DNA of 10,251 bases. Origin: Pseudomonadota bacterium (GTDB lineage Bacteria; Pseudomonadota; Gammaproteobacteria; Steroidobacterales; Steroidobacteraceae). The DNA is taken from assembly GCA_023433515.1 (NCBI GenBank), contig JAEZCN010000034.1, positions 1 through 10,251 of the forward strand, read 5' to 3'. Below, in pieces: positions 1 to 6,606 of the stretch. The first letter of the stretch is position 1. Each line of letters starts with the position of its first letter. The notes under the pieces were generated by a model. The model saw only the letters and a program-made list of their open reading frames with translations. It searched no databases and was not told where the DNA came from. The translations under genes and the position numbers were made by a program.

Positions 1-38
1 AGGCCCGCGAAATCTGGTTCGAAGCCGGGCGCGCCTGA
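1..38 (+). CDS. nusA: NusA C-terminal end (partial, 5' cut off)
   Basis: Only the last 11 codons and a TGA stop (36-38) are inside the window, reading AREIWFEAGRA. The Ala-Arg-x-Ile-x-Trp-Phe pattern just before the stop resembles the C-terminal tail of the transcription elongation/antitermination factor NusA (from memory, ARNICWF... in E. coli). The identification leans mainly on position: nusA directly precedes infB in most proteobacteria. The stop lies 9 bases before the infB ATG, and the infB ribosome-binding site overlaps the stop codon, which fits a co-transcribed pair. The fragment is too short for an independent family call. Confidence 0.65.
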   Translation, partial: AREIWFEAGRA

Positions 39-43
39 GGAGA
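38..43 (+). promoter_or_regulatory. Ribosome-binding site of infB
   Basis: AGGAGA ends 4 bases before the infB ATG (48-50) and overlaps the last base of the nusA stop. It supports the ATG at 48 as the start and suggests that ribosomes finishing nusA can feed infB. Confidence 0.7.
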
Positions 44-47
44 CTGA

Positions 48-2609
48 ATGTCGGACGTCACCGTTGCACAATTCGCCGAAGTCCTGAAGGTCCCCGTGGA
101 TCGGCTGCTCGTGCAGCTCGAATCCGCCGGTATCCGGGTCGCGGGCCCGCAGGCGCTCATCAGCGACGAGGCCAAGCTCGAGTTGCTGACGCACCTGCGT
201 CGGGCTCACGGCGCCGCCGAGCCCGCCAGCAAGACCCAGGTCGGGGCGGCCGCGCCGCGCAAGATCACGCTCGCGCGCAAGACGCAGAGCGAGCTCAGGC
301 AGGCGAGCGCCCAGGGCCGTGCCCGCACGGTCAACGTCGAGGTTCGTCACAAGAAGACGTACATCAAGCGTGACGTTCTCGAAGAGCAGAACAAGCAGCA
401 CCAGGACGAGGCCGAGCTCAAGCGCAGGGAACAGGAAGCGGCCGAGGTCGCCGAACGCGAGCGCCAGGAAGCCGCGCGCAAGGAAAGCGAGCGCATGGAG
501 GCGGAGAACCGCCGGCGCATCGAAGACGAGGCCACGCGCAAGAAGCAGGCGGAAGAACAGCGCCGCGCGCAGGAAGAGGCGCGCGCCAAGCAGGAACAGG
601 ATGCGCAGCGCCGCGCCGCGGCGGAAGCCGCGGCCCAGGCCGCGCCGCGCACCGATCAGCGACACAAACCCGAGAAGGCGCCCGCGCCCCAGGTGGCCGT
701 CGATCCCGCGAAAGACACACGCTACGGCCGGCAGGAATTGCATGTCGCGAGCGGCGCCAGCGCGCGCAACAAGAAAAAGAAGCGGGTGCGCGAGCGCACC
801 GGCACCGGCAGCGTGGCTTCCGAGACGAGGCACGCCTTCGAGATGCCGACCGCGCCCATCAAGCGCGAAGTGACCATCGGCGAGACGATCACGCCGCAGG
901 AGATCGCGCAGAAGATGGCGGTCAAGGCGACCGAAGTCATCAAGACCATGCTCAACATGGGTGTGATGGCCACCATCAACCAGCCGATCGACCAGGACAC
1001 CGCGATTCTCATCGTGGAAGAAATGGGTCACACGGCCAAGGCGCTGAAGGCCGACCAGGTCGAAGAGGATCTGCAGGGTGAATCCGCGCCCGAGACCGAG
1101 ACGCCCCGTCCGCCCGTGGTCACCATCATGGGTCACGTCGACCACGGCAAGACTTCGCTGCTCGACTACATTCGCCGCACCAAGGTCGCGGCGGGTGAGG
1201 CGGGTGGCATCACCCAGCACATCGGCGCGTATCACGTCGAGACGCCCAAGGGCATCATCACCTTCCTCGATACCCCGGGCCACGCGGCATTCACCGCGAT
1301 GCGCGCCCGCGGTGCGAAGGCCACCGACGTGGTCGTGCTCGTGGTCGCGGCCGACGACGGCGTCATGCCGCAGACCATTGAAGCAATCCAGCACGCCAAG
1401 GCTGCCGGTGTTCCGATCGTCGTGGCCGTCAACAAGATCGACAAGGGCGACGCGGATCCGGATCGCGTGCGCACCGAGCTCTCGAAGCACGAGGTGATCG
1501 CCGAGGAATGGGGCGGCAACAACATGTTCGTGCACGTGTCGGCGAAAACCGGCCAGGGCATCGACCAGCTGCTCGACGCCATCCTGTTGCAGGCCGAAGT
1601 GCTCGAGCTCACCGCGCCGGCCGATGGTCTCGCCACCGGTTTCGTCATCGAAGCGTCGATCGAGAAGGGCCGCGGCGCGGTCGCCACGGTGCTGGTCAAG
1701 AAGGGCACGCTCAAGCTCGGCGACCCGATCATCGCGGGCCACGAGTTCGGCCGCGTGCGCGCGATGTTCGACGAGAACGGCAAGCCGGTGGATAGCGCGG
1801 CGCCCTCCATGCCGGTCCAGGTGCTCGGCCTGCAGGGCGCGCCGAACGCGGGCGACGAAATCCTCGCGGTCGAGAACGAACGCAAGGCGCGCGAAGTCGC
1901 GCTGTATCGCCAAGGCAAGTTCCGCGACGTGAAGCTCGCGAAGCAGGCCTCGAAGATGCAGGACGTGTTCGCGCAGATGGAAGAGCAGAAGATGGGCAGC
2001 ATCGCCATCCTGCTGAAGACCGACGTGCAGGGCAGCGCCGAGGCGCTGCGCGACGCGCTGAACAAGCTCTCGACGGAAGAAGTCGCGGTGAAGATCATCG
2101 CGAGCGGCGTCGGCGGCATAACGATTTCCGACGTCCAGCTCGCCGCGGCATCGCAGGCGCGCATCATCGGTTTCAACGTTCGCGCCGACGGCGCGGCGCG
2201 GGATGCGATGAAGGACAGCGGCGTCGAGGTCCAGTACTTCAGCATCATCTACGAAGCCATCGACTACGTTAAGCAGTTGATGAGCGGTCTGCTCGCGCCG
2301 GAGATCAAGGAGCAGATCGTCGGCACCGCGCAGGTGCGCGAGGTGTTCCGCTCGAGCAAGTTCGGCGTGGTCGCCGGGTGCCTCGTCACCGAGGGTTCGG
2401 TCAAGCGCAACAACCCGATCCGCGTGCTGCGCGACAGCGTGGTGATCTTCGAAGGCGCGCTCGAGTCTCTGCGTCGCTTCAAGGACGACGTCAACGAAGT
2501 GCGCGCCGGCACCGAGTGCGGCATCGGCGTGAAGAACTACCAGGACGTGCGCGTCGGCGACCAGATCGAGTGTTTCGCCCGTGTCGAGGTGGCGCGCAGC
2601 ATCCAGTGA
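48..2609 (+). CDS. infB: Translation initiation factor IF-2
   Basis: An 853-residue GTPase that brings initiator fMet-tRNA to the 30S subunit and promotes 50S joining; E. coli IF2 is 890 residues. Visible from N to C: a first IF2_N helical domain (about 1-55), an IF2-associated basic stretch (about 70-108), a long Glu/Lys/Arg/Ala-rich linker probably forming a charged helix or coiled coil (about 108-200), a second IF2_N domain (about 272-335) and the G domain. The GTPase motifs are complete: GHVDHGKT at 362-369, the GGIT switch at 386-389, DTPGH at 408-412, NKID at 462-465 and SAK at 498-500. Domains II, III and IV follow, ending with the fMet-tRNA-binding C-terminal domain (about 750-853). 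The start is supported by AGGAGA. Internal initiation giving shorter isoforms is known in E. coli; I cannot assign such a site here. Confidence 0.98.
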   Translation: MSDVTVAQFAEVLKVPVDRLLVQLESAGIRVAGPQALISDEAKLELLTHLRRAHGAAEPASKTQVGAAAPRKITLARKTQSELRQASAQGRARTVNVEVRHKKTYIKRDVLEEQNKQHQDEAELKRREQEAAEVAERERQEAARKESERMEAENRRRIEDEATRKKQAEEQRRAQEEARAKQEQDAQRRAAAEAAAQAAPRTDQRHKPEKAPAPQVAVDPAKDTRYGRQELHVASGASARNKKKKRVRERTGTGSVASETRHAFEMPTAPIKREVTIGETITPQEIAQKMAVKATEVIKTMLNMGVMATINQPIDQDTAILIVEEMGHTAKALKADQVEEDLQGESAPETETPRPPVVTIMGHVDHGKTSLLDYIRRTKVAAGEAGGITQHIGAYHVETPKGIITFLDTPGHAAFTAMRARGAKATDVVVLVVAADDGVMPQTIEAIQHAKAAGVPIVVAVNKIDKGDADPDRVRTELSKHEVIAEEWGGNNMFVHVSAKTGQGIDQLLDAILLQAEVLELTAPADGLATGFVIEASIEKGRGAVATVLVKKGTLKLGDPIIAGHEFGRVRAMFDENGKPVDSAAPSMPVQVLGLQGAPNAGDEILAVENERKAREVALYRQGKFRDVKLAKQASKMQDVFAQMEEQKMGSIAILLKTDVQGSAEALRDALNKLSTEEVAVKIIASGVGGITISDVQLAAASQARIIGFNVRADGAARDAMKDSGVEVQYFSIIYEAIDYVKQLMSGLLAPEIKEQIVGTAQVREVFRSSKFGVVAGCLVTEGSVKRNNPIRVLRDSVVIFEGALESLRRFKDDVNEVRAGTECGIGVKNYQDVRVGDQIECFARVEVARSIQ

Positions 2610-2626
2610 CGCTGAGCGGCCAGAGC

Positions 2627-2632
2627 AAGGAG
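2627..2632 (+). promoter_or_regulatory. Strong Shine-Dalgarno in front of rbfA, spaced for an upstream mini-ORF
   Basis: AAGGAG is the only strong ribosome-binding site between infB and rbfA. It lies 6 bases before the ATG at 2639 (optimal) but 20 bases before the ATG at 2653, where RbfA-like sequence begins. It therefore appears to load ribosomes on the five-codon frame at 2639-2656. Confidence 0.6.
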
Positions 2633-2638
2633 CGTCCC

Positions 2639-2656
2639 ATGAGTGGACCATCATGA
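2639..2656 (+). other. Possible five-codon leader ORF coupled to rbfA
   Basis: ATG at 2639 opens a frame reading MSGPS and then TGA (2654-2656). The TGA overlaps the rbfA ATG (2653-2655) as ATGA, the usual layout for termination-reinitiation. The SD fits this ATG. The ten bases CATGAGTGGA occur twice, at 2638-2647 and 2652-2661, with a 14-base period, so the mini-ORF may have arisen from a short duplication of the rbfA start that shifted the original ATG out of frame. Translation of the peptide is inferred, not shown. Confidence 0.4.
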
Positions 2657-3021
2657 GTGGAAAAGGGCAGCGACTCGCCCGCATCGAGGGCGAGATGCAA
2701 CGTGTCCTTTCGACCATCGTGTCACGTGAAGTGCGTGACCCGCGCGTCGGCAACGTGACGTTCACCGCGGTGAGCGTGACGCCCGACATGTCGGGCGCGC
2801 GCATCTGGTTCGTGCCGTTCGGCGATGCGCATTCGCCGGAGGAAGTCGGCGAAGGCTTGAATCGCGCCGCGGGATTCCTGCGCGGCGAAGTCGGTCGCGC
2901 GCTGCAGCTGCGGCACGCGCCGAAGCTCGAGTTCATCTACGACACGCAGATCGAGCACGCCGACAAACTCACGCGTCTCATCGACGGCGCCGTGAAGTCG
3001 GACCAGAAAGACAATTCATAG
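2653..3021 (+). CDS. rbfA: 30S ribosome-binding factor A
   Basis: A 122-residue protein, close to the family length (E. coli about 133). RbfA binds immature 30S subunits, helps 16S rRNA 5'-end maturation and is needed in cold adaptation. Family-typical stretches are visible: RLARIEGEMQRVLSTIVSREVRDPR near the N terminus in two parts, then the beta strand VTFTAVSVTPDMSGARIWF, and LRHAPKLEFIYD near the C terminus. Together these match the KH-like fold of RbfA. The ATG at 2653 is chosen because the conserved N terminus begins just after it; the same frame is open back to a GTG at 2581, but that would run through the infB 3' end. The gene lies 43 bases after infB, and its stop is 6 bases before truB, in the same reading frame. 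Confidence 0.95.
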   Translation: MSGKGQRLARIEGEMQRVLSTIVSREVRDPRVGNVTFTAVSVTPDMSGARIWFVPFGDAHSPEEVGEGLNRAAGFLRGEVGRALQLRHAPKLEFIYDTQIEHADKLTRLIDGAVKSDQKDNS

Positions 3022-3027
3022 GTCACC

Positions 3028-3924
3028 GTGCCGAACGGCATCATCCTGCTCGACAAGCCCCAGGGGCTGACGTCGAACGGCGCGCTGCAACGCATTCGCA
3101 AGGCATTCCGCGCCGAAAGCGCCGGACACGTGGGTACTCTCGATCCGATGGCCACGGGCATGCTGCCGGTGTGCCTCGACGAAGCGACGAAGGTCATCGC
3201 CGAGATCGAAGGCGGGGCCAAGAGTTACGAGTTCACGCTGGCGCTGGGACGTCGCACCGATACCGGAGACGCGGAGGGGCGCGAAATCGAGTCCCAGCCC
3301 GTTCCCGCGCTGACCCCCGGGAAAATCGAAGCCGCCCTCAGGGAATTCACGGGCGTCCAGAAGCAGGTGCCGCCGATGTATTCGGCCCTCAAGCGCGCGG
3401 GCCGCCCGCTGTACGAGCTGGCGCGGCAGGGCGTGGAAGTAGAGCGCGCCGCGCGCACGATCGAGATCCGCCGCTTCGAGCTCGTCGCGACGCGCCCCGT
3501 CGCGCTCGATCTGGCGTGTGACTGCGCCAAGGGCACCTACATCCGGGTCCTGGGCGAGGACCTGGCCCGCCGGCTCGGCACCTGCGGGCACCTCACGCGG
3601 CTGCGCCGGACGTGGGTCGAACCCTTTCGCGGCATGGGCATGGTGTCCCTGGAGGAGGCGCTCGCCGGGAGTCATGCGCAGCCGCAGCCAGGCTGGTTCC
3701 TGCGCCCGGACGCCGCGCTCGGGCATCTGGAGGCGGCGTCATTCGATGCCGAAGGGGTGGCGCGCCTGCGGCATGGGCAATCGGCCCGGAGCCTCGGCGA
3801 TTCGCCAAAAGGCGTCCATCGCGTGCGTCTATACGGTCCCGGAGAGGAGTTTCTGGGGCTCGGCGAGATTCTCCCGGACGGCCGGCTGCAGCCCCGCCGG
3901 CTGCTGCGACAGGCGGGCGCGTAA
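3028..3924 (+). CDS. truB: tRNA pseudouridine-55 synthase TruB
   Basis: Isomerises U55 in the T-loop of nearly all tRNAs to pseudouridine and acts as a tRNA chaperone. At 298 residues it is near the usual length. The N terminus has the TruB signature GIILLDKPQGLTSN (4-17), and GHVGTLDPMATG (33-44) carries the catalytic aspartate D39. The region around 100-125, with QVPPMYSALKRAGRPLYELAR, is the substrate-binding segment. KGTYIRVLGEDLARRLG (about 171-187) and the C-terminal PUA-like region (about 245-295) are also present. The start must be the GTG at 3028: an in-frame stop, the rbfA TAG, lies only two codons upstream, and no other start codon precedes the conserved sequence. The SD is weak (AGGT at 3020-3023), so translation probably depends on coupling to rbfA. 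Confidence 0.97.
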   Translation: MPNGIILLDKPQGLTSNGALQRIRKAFRAESAGHVGTLDPMATGMLPVCLDEATKVIAEIEGGAKSYEFTLALGRRTDTGDAEGREIESQPVPALTPGKIEAALREFTGVQKQVPPMYSALKRAGRPLYELARQGVEVERAARTIEIRRFELVATRPVALDLACDCAKGTYIRVLGEDLARRLGTCGHLTRLRRTWVEPFRGMGMVSLEEALAGSHAQPQPGWFLRPDAALGHLEAASFDAEGVARLRHGQSARSLGDSPKGVHRVRLYGPGEEFLGLGEILPDGRLQPRRLLRQAGA

Positions 3925-3950
3925 GCCTATGCTTCCCGGCAGCTTTTCGG

Positions 3951-3956
3951 TAGAAT
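3951..3956 (+). promoter_or_regulatory. Candidate -10 box of the rpsO promoter
   Basis: TAGAAT matches five of six bases of the sigma-70 -10 consensus and lies 52 bases before the rpsO ATG, in the 84-base truB-rpsO gap. I find no good -35 at the right spacing; the 17-base position holds TATGCT. In E. coli rpsO has its own promoter at this place, so the site is plausible but unproven. Confidence 0.4.
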
Positions 3957-4008
3957 TCGCGCCCGCAAAATCAGGCACGAATTTTACGTTTTCAAGGAAT
4001 CAAATCTG

Positions 4009-4278
4009 ATGTCTCTTGCCACTGAAAAGAAGACCGGCGTCGTCGCGCAATTCCAGCGTGCAGCCAACGATACCGGCTCGCCGGAAGTCCAGATCGCATT
4101 GCTCTCCGAGCGCATCAACGGACTGGGCGAACACTTCGGCGCGCACAAGCGCGACCATGCCTCGCGCCGCGGGCTCGTGAAGCTCGTGAACCAGCGTCGC
4201 AAACTCCTCGACTACCTGAAGGCGACGAAGCCCTCGAAGTATCAGGAGGTCGTCGAGCGCCTGGGACTCCGGCGCTGA
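4009..4278 (+). CDS. rpsO: 30S ribosomal protein S15
   Basis: An 89-residue primary 16S rRNA-binding protein of the small-subunit platform, the same length as E. coli S15. The four-helix S15 pattern is complete: GSPEVQIALLSERINGL (about 23-39), then HFGAHKRDHASRRGLVKLVNQRRKLLDYL with the rRNA-contacting HKRDHxSRRGL core (about 46-56), and YQEVVERLGLRR at the end. AAGGA at 3994-3998, 10 bases upstream of the ATG, is the ribosome-binding site. S15 represses its own mRNA in E. coli through a leader structure; I did not find a convincing counterpart in this leader. It is followed by a strong terminator and then pnp, the conserved rpsO-pnp arrangement. Confidence 0.98.
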   Translation: MSLATEKKTGVVAQFQRAANDTGSPEVQIALLSERINGLGEHFGAHKRDHASRRGLVKLVNQRRKLLDYLKATKPSKYQEVVERLGLRR

Positions 4279-4291
4279 GACCGCAGAACAC

Positions 4292-4318
4292 AAGGCCGCG
4301 CACCCGCGCGGCCTTTTT
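4292..4318 (+). terminator. Rho-independent terminator after rpsO
   Basis: GGCCGCGC (4294-4301), loop ACCC, GCGCGGCC (4306-4313), followed by TTTTT. With the flanking AA/TT pairs the stem is 10 bp. It begins 14 bases after the rpsO stop and precedes pnp by 62 bases, so it should reduce read-through from rpsO into pnp. Confidence 0.88.
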
Positions 4319-4346
4319 CGTATTTCCCAAGTAAATCCAAATCAGA

Positions 4347-4362
4347 GGGGCGGGTTTGCCCC
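4347..4362 (+). promoter_or_regulatory. Small hairpin in the pnp leader
   Basis: GGGGC (4347-4351) and GCCCC (4358-4362) can form a 5-bp GC stem around a 6-base loop, just upstream of the pnp ribosome-binding site (AAGGA at 4367-4371). In E. coli a leader hairpin cut by RNase III allows PNPase to repress its own mRNA. The stem here is much shorter, so a similar role is speculative. Confidence 0.3.
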
Positions 4363-4380
4363 ACGTAAGGAACTCGAAGC

Positions 4381-6471
4381 GTGAGCGCTTTAAAGAAATC
4401 ATTTCAATTCGGTCAGCACTCTGTCTCCATCGAAACCGGCGAAGTCGCGCGTCAGGCGTCGGCATCCGTCGTCGTCTCGATGGGTGACACGGTCGTTCTC
4501 GTCACCGCCGTCGCCGCCAAGAAGGCGGTGCCCGGCAAGGACTTCTTCCCCCTGACGGTCAACTACATCGAGAAGACCTACGCAGCGGGTCGCATCCCCG
4601 GCGGCTTCTTCAAGCGCGAAGGCCGACCCACCGAAAAGGAAACGCTGAACTCGCGCCTCATCGATCGCCCGATCCGTCCGCTGTTCCCCGACGGCTTCTT
4701 CAACGAAGTGCAGGTCGTGGCCCAGGTGGTCTCGATGGACCCGGACATCGACGCGGATATTCCCGCGTTGATCGGCGCCTCCGCCGCACTGTCGCTCGCG
4801 GGTGTTCCGTTCGCGGGCCCGATCGGCGCCGCGCGCGTCGGTTACAAGAACGGCCAGTACCTGCTGAACCCGACGCAGAAGGAGCTCAAGGAGTCGCAGC
4901 TTCATCTCGTCGTCGCCGGCACGCAGAAGTCGGTGCTGATGGTCGAGTCCGAGGCCGCGGGCCTTTCCGAAGAAGTGATGCTCGGCGCCGTCGTGTTCGG
5001 CCATGAGCAGATGCAGATCGCGATCAAGACCATCAACGAGATGGTCGCGGCCGTCGGCAAGCCGAAGTGGGACTGGAAGCCGAATGCCGAGAGCGCCGAG
5101 CTGGACGCCGCCGTCGCCGCGCAGGCGCAGGCCGCGCTGTCCGAGGCGTATCGCATCACGGTCAAGCAGGACCGTTACGCGAAGGTCGGCGAGATCAAGG
5201 CCGCCGCGACGGAAGCGCTCGCCGGTGGCGAAGCGCCGAAGTTCACGGCCGATGACGTCGACAATGCGCTGTTCAAGCTCGAGAGCAACATCGTCCGCCA
5301 GCGCATCCTCAATGGCGAGCCGCGTATCGACGGTCGCGACGCGGTGACTGTCCGCCCGATCACCGTGAAGGTCGGCGTGCTGCCGCGTACGCACGGTTCG
5401 GCGCTGTTCACGCGTGGCGAGACGCAGGCTCTCGTCGTCACGACGCTGGGCACGGGCCGCGACGCGCAGATCATCGACGCGCTCGAAGGCGAACGCCGCG
5501 AGCCGTTCATGTTCCACTACAACTTCCCTCCGTTCTCGGTCGGTGAGACCGGCATGATGGGATCGCCGAAGCGCCGCGAGATCGGCCACGGCAACCTGGC
5601 CCGCCGCGGTATCGCCGCGATGATGCCGGACATGGAGAAATTCCCGTACGTCATCCGCATCGTCTCGGAAATTCTCGAGTCGAACGGTTCGTCCTCGATG
5701 GCCTCGGTCTGCGGTGCTTCGCTGTCGCTGATGGACGCGGGTGTGCCGATCAAGGCGCCGGTAGCCGGCGTCGCCATGGGCCTCGTGCTCGAAGGCGAGC
5801 GCTTCAAGGTCATCACCGACATCCTGGGTGACGAAGATCACCTGGGCGACATGGACTTCAAGGTGGCCGGTTCGAAGGACGGCGTCACCGCGTTGCAGAT
5901 GGACATCAAGGTCGAGGGCATTTCGCCCGAGATCATGAAGGTCGCGCTGGCACAGGCGAAGACCGGCCGACTGCACATCCTCGGCGAGATGAACAAGGTC
6001 ATTGGGTCGACGCGCGACAAGATGTCCGAGTGGGCGCCGTCGATCATCACGATCAAGATCGACCCGGAGAAGATCCGCGACGTCATCGGCAAGGGTGGCG
6101 CGGTCATCCGCCAGATCACCGAGGAGACCGGCACGACGATCGACATCGAGAACGACGGCACGGTCAAGATCGCGAGCGTCTCGGGCGCCGCGGGTCGTGA
6201 AGCCCTGTCGCGCATCGAGTTGATCACGGCCGACGTCGAAGTGGGTCGCGTCTACGAAGGCAAGGTCGTGCGTCTCATGGACTTCGGCGCGTTCGTCACG
6301 ATCCTGCCGGGCCGCGACGGTCTCGTGCACATCTCGCAGATCAGCGAGGAGCGCGTCGAGAAGGTGTCGGACAAACTCAAGGAAGGCGACAACGTGCGCG
6401 TGAAGGTGCTCGAAGTCGACCGCCAGGGTCGCGTGCGCCTGTCGATGAGAGACGTGCCCGCCGCGAACTGA
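4381..6471 (+). CDS. pnp: Polynucleotide phosphorylase (PNPase)
   Basis: A 3'-to-5' phosphorolytic exoribonuclease that works alone and in the RNA degradosome; 696 residues against 711 in E. coli. Domain order is standard: a first RNase PH core (about 10-140) with the RNA-gripping FFKR loop at 76-79, an all-helical domain (about 240-320), a catalytic second RNase PH core (about 325-545), a KH domain with GKGG at 570-573, and an S1 domain from about 621. Catalytic features are intact: R398/R399 for phosphate and RNA binding, and D486, D492 and K494 in the DHLGDMDFKVAG segment. Numbering matches E. coli at these sites. The start is the GTG at 4381, 9 bases after AAGGA (4367-4371). Expression is probably by leakage through the rpsO terminator plus a local promoter I could not identify. 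It converges with the zinc-ribbon gene downstream. Confidence 0.98.
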   Translation: MSALKKSFQFGQHSVSIETGEVARQASASVVVSMGDTVVLVTAVAAKKAVPGKDFFPLTVNYIEKTYAAGRIPGGFFKREGRPTEKETLNSRLIDRPIRPLFPDGFFNEVQVVAQVVSMDPDIDADIPALIGASAALSLAGVPFAGPIGAARVGYKNGQYLLNPTQKELKESQLHLVVAGTQKSVLMVESEAAGLSEEVMLGAVVFGHEQMQIAIKTINEMVAAVGKPKWDWKPNAESAELDAAVAAQAQAALSEAYRITVKQDRYAKVGEIKAAATEALAGGEAPKFTADDVDNALFKLESNIVRQRILNGEPRIDGRDAVTVRPITVKVGVLPRTHGSALFTRGETQALVVTTLGTGRDAQIIDALEGERREPFMFHYNFPPFSVGETGMMGSPKRREIGHGNLARRGIAAMMPDMEKFPYVIRIVSEILESNGSSSMASVCGASLSLMDAGVPIKAPVAGVAMGLVLEGERFKVITDILGDEDHLGDMDFKVAGSKDGVTALQMDIKVEGISPEIMKVALAQAKTGRLHILGEMNKVIGSTRDKMSEWAPSIITIKIDPEKIRDVIGKGGAVIRQITEETGTTIDIENDGTVKIASVSGAAGREALSRIELITADVEVGRVYEGKVVRLMDFGAFVTILPGRDGLVHISQISEERVEKVSDKLKEGDNVRVKVLEVDRQGRVRLSMRDVPAAN

Positions 6472-6487
6472 TCAGCCGGGACGAAAA

Positions 6488-6524
6488 GGGGACAGATTTA
6501 TTCATCGACGATAACCCTGTCTCC
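6488..6524 (+). repeat. Stand-alone hairpin within the left arm
   Basis: GGGGACAG (6488-6495) pairs with CTGTCTCC (6517-6524), 8 bp with one G-U wobble. Inside it, TTAT (6498-6501) pairs with ATAA (6511-6514), leaving a 9-base loop. This nested hairpin is REP-like. The right arm has no matching second half, so it is an incomplete inverted copy. Confidence 0.45.
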
Positions 6525-6534
6525 GCTTCGATCG

Positions 6535-6565
6535 TGAAAACGCCCGGGAAATCCGGGCGTTTTCA
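6535..6565. terminator. Bidirectional terminator shared by pnp and the convergent gene
   Basis: A perfect 13-bp stem, TGAAAACGCCCGG (6535-6547) with its complement (6553-6565), around the loop GAAAT. The stem ends in AAAA on one side and TTTT on the other, followed by CATTTTC, so it can act in both directions. It lies 64 bases after the pnp stop and 42 bases beyond the stop of the minus-strand zinc-ribbon gene, inside the inverted-repeat element. Confidence 0.82.
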
Positions 6566-6606
6566 TTTTCGGCGCCGTTGTCGTCGATGAATGGATCTGT
6601 CCCCGA

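Larger units (their letters stand above)
6488..6604. repeat. REP/MITE-like element with 24-bp inverted ends
   Basis: The left arm (6488-6511) and the reverse complement of the right arm (6581-6604) match at 22 of 24 positions. Both start with GGGGACAGAT and share ATTCATCGACGA; the two mismatches are adjacent (TT against CC). The structure is 117 bp, fills most of the pnp-zinc-ribbon gap, and ends two bases before the stop codon of the minus-strand gene. No transposase is inside. The AAAAGGGGACAGATTTATT start resembles, from memory, dispersed repeats near REP-associated tyrosine transposases in some gammaproteobacteria. It could be a BIME-like pair of REPs or a non-autonomous mobile element. 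Confidence 0.65.

Noticed and set aside
350..660. Charged Glu/Lys/Arg/Ala-rich stretch in infB as a separate repeat or insertion
   Set aside because: This is the usual variable linker of proteobacterial IF2, in frame and with the same base composition.
1232..2248. 338-codon open frame antisense to infB
   Set aside because: Ser/Ala/Thr-rich translation with no family resemblance, opposite a complete IF2. It is a codon-bias shadow.
2581..2652. rbfA start at GTG 2581
   Set aside because: It would overlap the infB C-terminus in another frame and add 24 residues not found in RbfA.
3016..3726. 236-codon frame antisense to truB
   Set aside because: No recognisable domain and fully covered by TruB, whose catalytic motifs are intact.
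4399..6330. 643-codon open frame antisense to pnp
   Set aside because: It lies wholly within an intact pnp and reads as low-complexity Arg/Asp/His/Leu-rich sequence with no known motif. Long antisense frames are expected from GC-rich codon use.
6488..6604. Insertion sequence or transposon remnant with a transposase
   Set aside because: The 69 bases between the arms hold only a terminator and no coding sequence. Recorded as a REP/MITE-like repeat instead.
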